Source: CAWBRT01 sp049519595
Lineage (GTDB): Bacteria > Acidobacteriota > Terriglobia > Terriglobales > Acidobacteriaceae
DNA length: 7,938 bases
Assembly (NCBI GenBank): GCA_049519595.1
Contig: JBEKQP010000221.1
Span: 1-7,938, forward strand
Direction: 5' to 3'
The position numbers and the translations under genes were made by a program. The notes beneath the pieces were generated by a model. The model had not been told where the DNA came from and did no database searches. It saw only the letters and a list, made by a program, of their open reading frames with translations. Position 1 is the first letter of the stretch, and every line of letters begins with the position of its first letter. Of this stretch, positions 1 through 6,597 are shown in pieces.

Positions 1-1642
1 TGACGGCATCCACGGCGCGACCATGGCGAGCGAGGAATTCAGCGAAGGCAGCGAGGCGAAGCGTCCCAACGTGCAGGTGGGCGATCCCTTCATGGAAAAG
101 CTGCTGCTGGAAGCCTGCCTGGAGGCCATGGAAACCGGCGCGGTGGTTGGCATACAGGATATGGGCGCCGCGGGCCTGACCTGTTCCACCTGTGAAATGG
201 GCGGCCGCGGCGGCGTCGGACTGGAAATCGAGCTGGACCTGGTGCCGCAGCGCGAAACCGGCATGACCCCTTACGAGATCATGCTGAGCGAATCGCAAGA
301 GCGCATGCTGCTGGTGGCCGAGCGCGGCCGCGAAAGCGAAGTCTTCGCCGTGTTTCGCAAGTGGGGACTGGACGCGGTAACCATCGGGCGCGTGATTCCG
401 GAAAACAAGATGCGCGTGCTCGAGCACGGCAAGGTGGTCGCGGAGATTCCCAACGAGGCTCTCACCGACGACGCTCCGCTCTACAACCGGCCGCTGGAGC
501 CGTGGACGGCGCCTGTCCCCAAAACCACTCCTGCCGGTATCACTTGGAGTGAGGATTACATTGGCAGCCTGAAGGCGCTGCTTGCATCGCCGAATGTTTG
601 CTCGAAGCGCTGGGTGTATGAGCAATACGATTCGATGGTGCAGACCAATACCGTAATCGGACCGGGAAGTGAGGCTGGCGTCATTCGCATCAAGGGAACG
701 AATCGCGGCTTGGCGATGGCCCTCGACGGCAACGGACGCTGGTGCTACCTCGATCCCAAACTCGGCGCGATGCATGCCGTGGCCGAGTCCGCGCGCAATG
801 TCGCCTGCGCTGGGGCGCGTCCGGTGGCGGCCACCAATTGCCTGAACTTTGGCAACCCTGAGAAGCCGCCAATCATGGGCCAATTCTCGGCTGTGATCGA
901 TGGCATAACCGAGGCCTGCCTCAAACTCGGAACGCCGATCACCGGAGGCAACGTCAGCTTTTACAATGAAACTCTCGGCGAGGGTATTTATCCGACCGCG
1001 GTGATGGGGATCGTGGGAATAGTCGATGACATTACTAAGGTTGTCGGCTCGAGTTTCTTGCGCCCGGAACGTGTAGTGTTGCTGCTCGATGCCTCGGGCG
1101 CGGAACGGACCTCCGCATTGGAAGCCGCCTTTGGCTCTTCCGAGTATGCCCAGGTGGTGCTTGGCATGCTATGGGGTTGCCCGCCGGGCATTGATCTCGA
1201 TGGCGAGCTGAGATTGCAGAACTTGCTCGTTCAACTTGCGGCAGAGAGTCTCATCGACTCCGCCAAAGACATTTCCGAGGGCGGGCTGGCAGTGACCCTG
1301 GCCGAGAAGTGTTTTGCGAACGAAATCGGGGCGGACATTGACATAAGCAGCGGGAAACTCAGCAATGTCTTGACCCTGTTCGGCGAAATGCCATCCCAGG
1401 TGCTGGTTTCGTGCGACCCAACTCACGTTGGGAGAATCCAACAACTAGCGGAACAGCACGAAATTGCGGCAGCGCCTCTGGGCACAACTGTCGAAGGCAG
1501 CTTGAAGATCAGTATCGACGGTGCGCCGGTCGTGTCCGCCACGGTTGCCGAGTTGAAGCGAGCATGGACGTCGGCTTTGGAGTCCGCCTTACATGCCGGT
1601 AGCAACGAGGAGCCACTGCCCTCGCTGCTCGATCGCGGTTGA
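1..1642 (+). CDS. purL: Phosphoribosylformylglycinamidine synthase, synthetase subunit PurL (3' part)
   Basis: PurL is the ATP-dependent synthetase subunit that converts FGAR plus glutamine-derived ammonia to FGAM, the fourth step of cytosolic de novo purine synthesis. In small-type systems it works with PurQ and PurS. The reading frame is already open at base 2, where it encodes DGIHGATMAS, a conserved PurL segment normally about 200 residues into the protein. The start is therefore outside the window and 546 residues are visible, giving a total near the ~740 residues of small-type PurL rather than the ~1300 of the fused form. Visible family segments are QDMGAAGL (residues 52-59 of the visible part), SESQERM (about 96-102), TNCLNFGNPEKP (about 278-289), the Gly-rich TPITGGNVSF (about 311-320) and DISEGGLAVTLAEKC in the C-terminal half. 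These match the two repeated AIRS-like halves of the family. The frame ends in TGA 69 nt before purF, so the two are probably co-transcribed. No frameshift or missing segment is apparent. Confidence 0.97.
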   Translation, partial: DGIHGATMASEEFSEGSEAKRPNVQVGDPFMEKLLLEACLEAMETGAVVGIQDMGAAGLTCSTCEMGGRGGVGLEIELDLVPQRETGMTPYEIMLSESQERMLLVAERGRESEVFAVFRKWGLDAVTIGRVIPENKMRVLEHGKVVAEIPNEALTDDAPLYNRPLEPWTAPVPKTTPAGITWSEDYIGSLKALLASPNVCSKRWVYEQYDSMVQTNTVIGPGSEAGVIRIKGTNRGLAMALDGNGRWCYLDPKLGAMHAVAESARNVACAGARPVAATNCLNFGNPEKPPIMGQFSAVIDGITEACLKLGTPITGGNVSFYNETLGEGIYPTAVMGIVGIVDDITKVVGSSFLRPERVVLLLDASGAERTSALEAAFGSSEYAQVVLGMLWGCPPGIDLDGELRLQNLLVQLAAESLIDSAKDISEGGLAVTLAEKCFANEIGADIDISSGKLSNVLTLFGEMPSQVLVSCDPTHVGRIQQLAEQHEIAAAPLGTTVEGSLKISIDGAPVVSATVAELKRAWTSALESALHAGSNEEPLPSLLDRG

Positions 1643-1711
1643 GTAACCGGCTCCGCCGAAGAAGCGTTCCGTTTTTTATTTCTTCCCGCCAACGCGGGTC
1701 ACTGGTGAGAG
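1643..1711 (+). other. purL-purF intergenic spacer
   Basis: This 69-nt gap contains a T-rich run (TTTTTTATTTCTT, about 1673-1685) and, after it, a small inverted repeat CCCGC/GCGGG (1685-1689 and 1694-1698) just upstream of the purF ATG. The order, T run before hairpin, is wrong for an intrinsic terminator on the plus strand. I therefore expect read-through from purL into purF. The small stem lies close to the weak purF ribosome binding site and might influence initiation. No riboswitch-like structure is evident. Confidence 0.4.
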
Positions 1712-3169
1712 ATGCCTAACAGCAGTTCGGACAAGTTTCACGAAGAGTGTGGGGTAGTCGCCATCTGGGGTCATTCCGAGGCTTCGACGCTGGCCTATCT
1801 GGGCCTGCATGCCTTGCAGCATCGCGGGCAGGAGTCGGCCGGAATCGCCTCATCGGATGGCGCGCGGATTCTCCTGTACAAGGACATGGGTCTGGTGGCC
1901 GATATATTCAACGATGAAACGCTGGCGCGCGTACCGGGCCGGCTCGCCATCGGCCACACGCGCTACTCCACCACGGGTGACTCCGCACTGCTGAACGCTC
2001 AGCCCATCCGGGTGGAGTGCAACAAGGGGCGCATCGCGCTGGCGCACAACGGCAACTTGGTGAACGCCGCCGATATCCGCAAGCGTTTCGAGCGGCAGGG
2101 CTCTATCTTTCAGACCACCAGCGACAGCGAGATCATTCTGCATCTGATTGCGCACTCGACCGAGCAAACCCTGGTGGACGCGGTCAGCGATGCTCTGCGC
2201 CGCATTGAAGGCGCCTGCTCAGTCGTCCTGATTACGCCGGACACGATTTTCGCCGCCCGTGATCCCCGGGGATTTCGTCCGCTGTGCATGGGGCGCATGC
2301 CCGGCAGCGAAGGCCAGCGCGATGTCATCGTCTTTGCTTCCGAGACCTGCGCCTTCGACTTGATTGGCGCGACCTACGAACGCGACGTCAAACCGGGCGA
2401 ACTGGTCGAAGTCAATGATTCGGGTGTGTTCTCATATAACTATGCCCCGGCGCTGCCGCAGTCGAAGTGCATCTTTGAGCACGTCTACTTTTCGCGCCCC
2501 GACAGCCTGATCTTCGGCATGCCGGTGCAGGAAGCGCGCGAGGCGATGGGCCGCCAGGTTGCCCGCGAAGCTCCGGTTGAAGCGGACATCGTCGTTCCTG
2601 TTCCCGACTCGGGTGTAACGGCCGCGATGGGGTACTCCTTCGAGAGCGGCATCCCGCTGCAATTCGGGCTGATTCGCAATCACTATGTAGGGCGGACCTT
2701 CATTGAACCGGAACAGCGCGTGCGCGACTTTGGGGTGAGGCTCAAACTGAACCCGGTGCGCGCTATTCTGAAAGGCAAGCGCGTGGTGCTGTTTGACGAC
2801 TCTATCGTCCGCGGCACTACCAGCAAAAAGATTGTGCGCATGATCCGGGACGCCGGTGCCAAGGAAGTTCACATGCGCATCTCGTGTCCGCCCACGATCT
2901 CTCCTTGCTATTACGGCGTGGATACGCCTACCCGCGGCCAGTTGATCGCAGCCACCAAGACGGTGGATGAAATCCGCGACTACATCGGCGCCGATTCACT
3001 GGCGTATTTGTCTTTGGAAGGACTGCGTCTGGCCTGTGGCGAGCGTCCTGGGCAACCCACCACGTACTGCACTTCGTGCTACACCGGCAAGTACCCGACT
3101 GACTGGGTAGAAGTTCACGACATCAAACCGGCAGCGAAGGAATGTGCGGTGGTTGCCACGACGCCTTGA
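1712..3169 (+). CDS. purF: Amidophosphoribosyltransferase (glutamine PRPP amidotransferase), Fe-S type
   Basis: PurF makes 5-phosphoribosylamine from PRPP and glutamine, the committed and feedback-controlled first step of purine synthesis, in the cytosol. It has 485 residues, the usual family length. The start ATG is preceded by a weak GGTGAG. It leaves a 12-residue leader before Cys13 (EE|CGVVAIWG), which matches the short propeptide that Bacillus-type PurF removes to expose its N-terminal catalytic cysteine. The N-terminal Ntn glutaminase half shows HRGQESAGI (37-45), GHTRYSTTG (81-89) and AHNGNL (111-116). The C-terminal phosphoribosyltransferase half has the PRPP loop VVLFDDSIVRGTT (358-370). 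Cys253, Cys399, Cys453 and Cys456 (the last two in YCTSCYTG) sit where the Bacillus enzyme holds its 4Fe-4S cluster, so this is the cluster-containing, probably oxygen-sensitive form rather than the E. coli form. It lies directly downstream of purL and is followed by a terminator, so it ends the purine block. Confidence 0.97.
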   Translation: MPNSSSDKFHEECGVVAIWGHSEASTLAYLGLHALQHRGQESAGIASSDGARILLYKDMGLVADIFNDETLARVPGRLAIGHTRYSTTGDSALLNAQPIRVECNKGRIALAHNGNLVNAADIRKRFERQGSIFQTTSDSEIILHLIAHSTEQTLVDAVSDALRRIEGACSVVLITPDTIFAARDPRGFRPLCMGRMPGSEGQRDVIVFASETCAFDLIGATYERDVKPGELVEVNDSGVFSYNYAPALPQSKCIFEHVYFSRPDSLIFGMPVQEAREAMGRQVAREAPVEADIVVPVPDSGVTAAMGYSFESGIPLQFGLIRNHYVGRTFIEPEQRVRDFGVRLKLNPVRAILKGKRVVLFDDSIVRGTTSKKIVRMIRDAGAKEVHMRISCPPTISPCYYGVDTPTRGQLIAATKTVDEIRDYIGADSLAYLSLEGLRLACGERPGQPTTYCTSCYTGKYPTDWVEVHDIKPAAKECAVVATTP

Positions 3170-3206
3170 ATGCGGTGTAAGCTGCCGTTCAGCGGCAAAA
3201 ACTCAG

Positions 3207-3235
3207 AAAGGCCCAGTCTCATAACTGGGCCTTTT
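3207..3235. terminator. Intrinsic terminator between convergent purF and TMK-like gene
   Basis: There is a perfect 11-bp inverted repeat (AAAGGCCCAGT at 3207-3217 and ACTGGGCCTTT at 3224-3234) with a 6-nt loop CTCATA. On the plus strand it is followed by a short, interrupted T run (CTTTTGTTT), and it begins 37 nt after the purF stop. On the minus strand the arm ends in TTT and a further T5 run follows shortly after, so it can also stop transcription of the minus-strand operon, whose last gene ends at 3274. Its position between converging genes fits a bidirectional terminator. Confidence 0.88.
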
Positions 3236-3273
3236 GTTTACTCGCCTATCTGGCTTTTGTTCTACTCGCCGTA

Positions 3274-3975
3274 TCAGGCAGCGGGAACTGCACTTTCGTT
3301 CTCCGGGGTTCGCCGGCATTGAATCTTTTCCCGGAACAACAACTCGACTTCCCTCTTGGCCTCCGCCAGAGGCAGGGGCGGCACGGCAGTGATAACGCGC
3401 ACGATACGCGCCAAGTCAAAGTAAGACTTGCGGCATTTGTGCATGAAGTCCACCGGATACTCCGGCTTGCGCGCGCGGGCCTCTTCCGGATCTGCGTCGA
3501 GCAGCAGAGCCAGGTCGGGTTGCGGCACGATCAGCCGGATAATCTGTACCCATAGCCGGGTCAGTGGATTCGTCAGAGGAAGGTTCGCCATCTCGTCATA
3601 AATATAGCGGTCAAAGATAACGACATCGCACCCCGAACCCATAGCGCGGGCCACTACGATGTTGAGATGGATGGCATCAATCAAGTACAGCAGGTGCCGC
3701 ATCAGCGTGAGATACCAAGCGCGCACGTTCTTGTCGCGGCGCTTGACTGGGCGTTCAGGCGACCCCACGCCACGCTCACTTCCGTATACCGTGTGAACGA
3801 ACTCCTCGCGGTAGCGCGACAGCACCACGACATTGTCCCAGAAAGTCAAAAGCTGGTCGCTGAGCCCAAGACTGGAGATTACGCGGCGCAGATTCTCGAT
3901 CTGAGTCGTCTTGCCGCAGCCGTCAATTCCGGAAAATGAGATCAGCATCGCGCGACTTTGTGTCAGTGCATTCAT
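3274..3975 (-). CDS. Thymidylate-kinase-like P-loop kinase in a glycan operon
   Basis: This 233-residue protein resembles the thymidylate kinase family of cytosolic P-loop NMP kinases. It has a Walker A GIDGCGKTT (residues 16-24) directly after the first beta strand (LISFS), a DRYIYD motif (122-127) matching the DR(Y/H) substrate and Mg site of TMK, a strand LALLLDADPEEARARK (155-170) leading into the lid region, and KSYFDLA (183-189) matching the conserved YxxLA segment. The stretch between Walker A and DRY (about 25-120) carries a long basic insert (near SPERPVKRRDKNVRAW) that looks unlike housekeeping TMK. It is the last gene of the minus-strand operon, 45 nt after the small exported protein. 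That location suggests a specialised kinase acting on a sugar, nucleotide or lipid intermediate of the glycan pathway, although a true dTMP kinase cannot be excluded. The start is ATG at 3975 after a weak GGGG; Met10 (ATG at 3948) is an alternative, closer to the family's normal N terminus. Confidence 0.85.
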   Translation of the reverse strand: MNALTQSRAMLISFSGIDGCGKTTQIENLRRVISSLGLSDQLLTFWDNVVVLSRYREEFVHTVYGSERGVGSPERPVKRRDKNVRAWYLTLMRHLLYLIDAIHLNIVVARAMGSGCDVVIFDRYIYDEMANLPLTNPLTRLWVQIIRLIVPQPDLALLLDADPEEARARKPEYPVDFMHKCRKSYFDLARIVRVITAVPPLPLAEAKREVELLFREKIQCRRTPENESAVPAA

Positions 3976-3993
3976 GTTTCTGCCCCAGGTTCG

Positions 3994-4010
3994 CTGTCTG
4001 TTTCAGACAG
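3994..4010 (-). other. Short perfect hairpin in the intergenic gap of the operon
   Basis: CTGTCTG (3994-4000), a 3-nt spacer and CAGACAG (4004-4010) form a perfect 7-bp stem between the stop of the small exported protein (4021) and the start of the TMK-like gene (3975). No T run follows on the minus strand, so it does not look like a standard terminator. It could stabilise or process the message, or partly attenuate the last gene. It is also a perfect palindrome and could be a protein-binding site. Its function is unproven. Confidence 0.4.
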
Positions 4011-4020
4011 TCTTTCTCAA

Positions 4021-4515
4021 TTAGCGAGCAGCAGCACGTGTGCTGCCCGGTGCGGTGCTGGGAGTTCCCTTCGACAACCCTGCTACGATACCGATCGCAA
4101 TGCCAGCGGCGGCCACGGCTCCAAGCTTCAAAACTAGTGAGCGCATCTGGTGCTGCTTTTCGCCGGCAATGGCTGTTCCCGCCGGACGCGAAGCTCCGCC
4201 GCCATTCGCGGGGACACTCTCGGCAGTTGCGGTTCCCAGGGGTTCGGTGGTAACCGACGGCTGACTCGGGCGCTGCGACAACTGTGTTGAAGGCGTCGGC
4301 GCGGACTGGTTCTGCTGAGCAGGTGCCGGTTGTGTTTCCGGCGGGGCCGGAACTGGCGTCAGCGGGCCCTGTGAGGGGTTGACGGTCGTGCCGTTGATGA
4401 CGGGGGCTGGTTCGGATTGCGGCTGCTGCCAGGCGTGCAGCAATTCTGGCGCACCACAGAGCACGAATCCAACGGCTAGAACCAAGGCTTTGGTCACGGC
4501 AATTTGCAGTTTCAT
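4021..4515 (-). CDS. Small exported Pro/Gln/Thr-rich protein with C-terminal membrane helix
   Basis: I do not recognise a named family. The 164-residue protein has a Sec-type signal peptide: K2 and K9, a hydrophobic core (about 10-20), and a plausible signal peptidase I site after LLHA (Ala28). Residues 29-110 are low complexity, rich in Pro, Gln, Thr and Ser, with no Cys, which suggests an extended periplasmic or wall-spanning linker. Residues 126-147 form an Ala/Gly/Ile-rich hydrophobic helix (LVLKLGAVAAAGIAIGIVAG), followed by a short tail ending in TRAAAR. Cys20 is not a convincing lipobox because Leu precedes it. The start ATG at 4515 has an AGGAG with 8-nt spacing. The gene lies 28 nt after the ParB-like gene and 45 nt before the TMK-like gene. 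Small proteins of this build are, to my knowledge, frequent in Acidobacteriota. A role as an envelope-anchored accessory to glycan export is an inference from its neighbours. Confidence 0.8.
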   Translation of the reverse strand: MKLQIAVTKALVLAVGFVLCGAPELLHAWQQPQSEPAPVINGTTVNPSQGPLTPVPAPPETQPAPAQQNQSAPTPSTQLSQRPSQPSVTTEPLGTATAESVPANGGGASRPAGTAIAGEKQHQMRSLVLKLGAVAAAGIAIGIVAGLSKGTPSTAPGSTRAAAR

Positions 4516-4522
4516 GGGGAAC

Positions 4523-4528
4523 TCTCCT
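4523..4528 (-). promoter_or_regulatory. Ribosome binding site of the small exported protein
   Basis: AGGAGA on the minus strand has its AGGAG core 8 nt upstream of the ATG at 4515. It supports this start. It also supports the minus strand as the coding strand here, because a competing plus-strand reading of the same bases lacks comparable support. Confidence 0.75.
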
Positions 4529-4543
4529 GCGATCCTACGGTTG

Positions 4544-5293
4544 TTACTTCGATCCTGGGGCTACCTTGCGGCTAGACATTCCACTCTCCATTGAGCCGGC
4601 CGCAACCTCTTTGCGGGTACCGCTCAGGGCGCGCGCGATGTCGGCATCTTTGTCGTAAACCAGATTCCGCATTCGATTCTTGGCGTACCGCCATAGATTG
4701 GCCAGATTCGTTTCGTACCAGCACGACTCGGACATCCTGGCAGAAAAGCCGCACAACACCCGGAATCGTTCCTGAAGGAGCGTCCCATCCGCTAACAGGG
4801 CGGCAGTGAGGCGATGATTCCCTTCCAGAATGGTGAACGGCAAACCTTCGTCGACTCCGATCAGCAGCACGCAACTGCGGGCTTGGTCAATACGCAAACG
4901 GTAACTGAGGGCCTGCACTTTCGAGATGAACGCGCGTGTGCGTCCGGAAAACTTCCTACTGCGAATGCGCTCAACGATGTCTTCCAACAAGAAACTGCCG
5001 GACGCGATCCGGCGCCACTGTGCGCGGGGGAAGACATGCAACAGTTGAAGATCGCCCGGCTCAACGCTGACTTCCCACCATTGCGTGTCTGCCGGCAGCT
5101 CACGCCACATGTGTCCGCGACGGCGGAATAGCAGGGCCCTGCGCAGTGCGTTCTCAGCTTCGTTCGCGATATCGGCGTGCATCACGACCTGTTCGAAGCT
5201 TTTCCGGTCGTGATGAAATTCATCCCGATAAAACTCGTTCTTGAGGAATTCGGCGATGACGTCCGGTTCGGTAACCCGCCAAAGTTTCTTCAT
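4544..5293 (-). CDS. Protein with ParB/Srx-like GNHR motif in a polysaccharide operon
   Basis: This 249-residue soluble protein has no signal peptide or membrane helix and I cannot name its family. The most telling segment is TILEGNHRLTAALL (residues 154-167). It resembles the ParB/sulfiredoxin-fold signature, in which a strand leads into (D/E)G(N/H)HRxxA, the nucleotide-phosphate binding motif. The part before it (about 70-140) is Trp- and Arg-rich (TQWWEV, FPRAQWRRIASG, then YRLRID), and the C-terminal third has another aromatic cluster (CWYETNLANLWRYAKNRMRN). The last 25 residues are Ser/Gly/Lys-rich and look disordered. Its ATG overlaps the flippase stop as ATGA. It is preceded by a strong AGGAGG at 5298-5303 with 4-nt spacing, so translation may be coupled and also independently strong. 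No ParA or parS-like context is present, so chromosome partitioning is unlikely. An enzymatic role (ParB-fold proteins include free-serine kinases and CTPases) or a regulatory role in glycan synthesis is possible but unproven. Confidence 0.82.
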   Translation of the reverse strand: MKKLWRVTEPDVIAEFLKNEFYRDEFHHDRKSFEQVVMHADIANEAENALRRALLFRRRGHMWRELPADTQWWEVSVEPGDLQLLHVFPRAQWRRIASGSFLLEDIVERIRSRKFSGRTRAFISKVQALSYRLRIDQARSCVLLIGVDEGLPFTILEGNHRLTAALLADGTLLQERFRVLCGFSARMSESCWYETNLANLWRYAKNRMRNLVYDKDADIARALSGTRKEVAAGSMESGMSSRKVAPGSK

Positions 5294-6597
5294 GCCGCCT
5301 CCTGGACGCTCGTCCTGCCCCGGACAAAGAAGGGAACGGACACGGCAAAAAGGAGCAAGATGCGCAAGACCTGCTGGACGACGATTACTTCCAATAGGGA
5401 GGCGTGGAAGGCGGCAACTCCTGCCACCACCAATCCGCTGACTACGAGCTGAAACCAGCCGGTATTGGCGATCCGGCGAGACATCTCGTAAGTAATCAGC
5501 ACGACGCTCAGGGCATAGGTGCCGGTAGCGATCGCATTCATCGTCAACAGCAGCTTCATCCCTTCGTGATGAAAACCGCCGCCGAACAACGTCCCGATCA
5601 CCAAGCCCGGGAACGCTGCCAACAACAAGACAAAACCGATGGACAGACCGGCAACAAACAGCAGCGGCACAACCACGGTCTTGCGGCTTTCATTTTCCAC
5701 AGTCTGGCCGGCTGACACCGGAAACATGGCGCTGGTTACCGACCACGTGGCGAAGTAGAGAAGGCGTCCGACCAAGGCGACGGCGGCGTATAAGCCGGCA
5801 TCGCGCGGTGCGAAGTAGTGCTTCACCATCAGGATGTCGATATTGCTGATGATGACTTGCCCGATAAAGAAGATAATCGCCTGCACGCCCTCGCCGAAGG
5901 AAGCCGCCTGCCCTGGCCCGGATTCACCGCGCAAAGCCGCATCTCCGGCGGGCAGCAAATAGGCGGCAAACACCGACAGCGAAATGCTTCCCACGGCGCC
6001 CATGACGCCGGCTCCCATCACCACGAAGGCAATCGCCGCAATCAACTTCACCAGGGCTTCAACGATAAGGTTGACGCTCAGCCGGGCAAATTGACAGGTG
6101 CCCTGCATTCCCCCACGGCGCACTCCCAGGGGAATGTAGAACAACATCCCAAGCGCAAGCACCTCGATCAGATGATTGGACGGCAGGCGCAGGTAGTGAG
6201 AGATTGGTCCGCTCAGCAGCAGCATCGCGATACATAGCGCTAGGCCCACGCTCCACGCTTGGCGCATCAGCGTCCGGTAAACGGCGGCGCGCCCGCCTGC
6301 TTGCTGGTTGCGCGCGATGAATTTGGCCGCAACAAGCTGAAACGCCAGGTTGATGCAGGAGGCAAGCATGAGCAGCGTAACCGCCGCCGCTGCGTGACTG
6401 AAGTCGCCGGGCCCCAGCAGATGAGCGACACCGATGTTGTAGCCGAAATTCGCCAGGCTCACGAAGCCCGAACCGGCCAGCATGATCACACTGCCGGACA
6501 ATACCAAGCCGCGCGATTGCTCAGGGTGCAGCAACCGGTCCGCAAAGCCCGCCTTGCGCTCCGCCCATTCGAATACGGCGTGTTGCTTGGAACTCAT
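5290..6597 (-). CDS. Wzx/MATE-like polysaccharide (oligosaccharide) flippase
   Basis: This 435-residue inner-membrane protein probably moves lipid-linked oligosaccharide units across the cytoplasmic membrane for surface-glycan assembly (MOP superfamily, Wzx-like). After a short cytoplasmic N terminus (1-28), hydrophobic segments cover almost the whole length, including about 32-52, 70-92, 113-130, 143-160, 175-197, 200-217, 237-257, 268-292, 308-328, 329-340, 350-370, 381-402 and 405-424, consistent with roughly 12 helices. The most diagnostic part is SNIDILMVKHYFAPRDAGLY (251-270) followed by AAVALVGRLLYF, the usual central signature of polysaccharide export flippases. The N-terminal LGPGDFSHAAAA matches the family's first-loop pattern (LGPxxFG). 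It is coupled by ATGA overlaps to the STAS gene upstream and the ParB-like gene downstream. No Shine-Dalgarno is evident before its ATG, so translation probably depends on the STAS gene. The substrate cannot be read from the sequence. Confidence 0.93.
   Translation of the reverse strand: MSSKQHAVFEWAERKAGFADRLLHPEQSRGLVLSGSVIMLAGSGFVSLANFGYNIGVAHLLGPGDFSHAAAAVTLLMLASCINLAFQLVAAKFIARNQQAGGRAAVYRTLMRQAWSVGLALCIAMLLLSGPISHYLRLPSNHLIEVLALGMLFYIPLGVRRGGMQGTCQFARLSVNLIVEALVKLIAAIAFVVMGAGVMGAVGSISLSVFAAYLLPAGDAALRGESGPGQAASFGEGVQAIIFFIGQVIISNIDILMVKHYFAPRDAGLYAAVALVGRLLYFATWSVTSAMFPVSAGQTVENESRKTVVVPLLFVAGLSIGFVLLLAAFPGLVIGTLFGGGFHHEGMKLLLTMNAIATGTYALSVVLITYEMSRRIANTGWFQLVVSGLVVAGVAAFHASLLEVIVVQQVLRILLLFAVSVPFFVRGRTSVQEAA
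5298..5303 (-). promoter_or_regulatory. Strong ribosome binding site of the ParB-like gene inside the flippase 3' end
   Basis: AGGAGG on the minus strand lies within the codons for the last residues (QEAA) of the flippase and 4 nt before the ParB-like ATG at 5293. It fixes that start and suggests high translation even without read-through from the flippase. Confidence 0.8.

Noticed and set aside
1673..1698. Terminator between purL and purF.
   Set aside because: The T-rich run precedes the small hairpin instead of following it, and the earlier CGGC/GCCG repeat is short and about 13 nt from the T run.
2432..2872. A 146-codon open frame on the minus strand inside purF.
   Set aside because: It is antisense to the conserved core of purF, has no recognisable domain, and such frames are common in GC-rich codon-biased DNA.
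3183..3197. Second terminator (TGCCG-TTCAG-CGGCA) just after purF.
   Set aside because: The stem is only 5 bp and is followed by A residues on the plus strand. The 11-bp hairpin at 3207-3234 is a far better candidate.
4040..4264. A plus-strand open frame opposite the small exported protein.
   Set aside because: The minus-strand reading has a signal peptide, a good AGGAG and a membrane helix, and fits the operon. The plus-strand reading has none of these.
4021..4515. PEP-CTERM or LPxTG sorting signal at the C terminus of the small exported protein.
   Set aside because: A hydrophobic helix and a terminal Arg are present, but there is no PEP or LPxTG motif before the helix and the tail after it is too long and not strongly basic.
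4021..4515. Lipoprotein signal at Cys20 (FVLC) of the small exported protein.
   Set aside because: The residue before Cys is Leu rather than Gly, Ala or Ser, so the lipobox is not satisfied. A signal peptidase I site after Ala28 fits better.
4544..5293. Chromosome-partitioning ParB.
   Set aside because: Only the short GNHR-type motif is similar. The helix-turn-helix region, a ParA partner and parS-like sites are absent.
5818..6237. A 139-codon plus-strand open frame opposite the flippase gene.
   Set aside because: It is His/Gln/Arg-rich with no domain and lies opposite a clear membrane-protein gene. It reads as the usual antisense shadow of hydrophobic codons.
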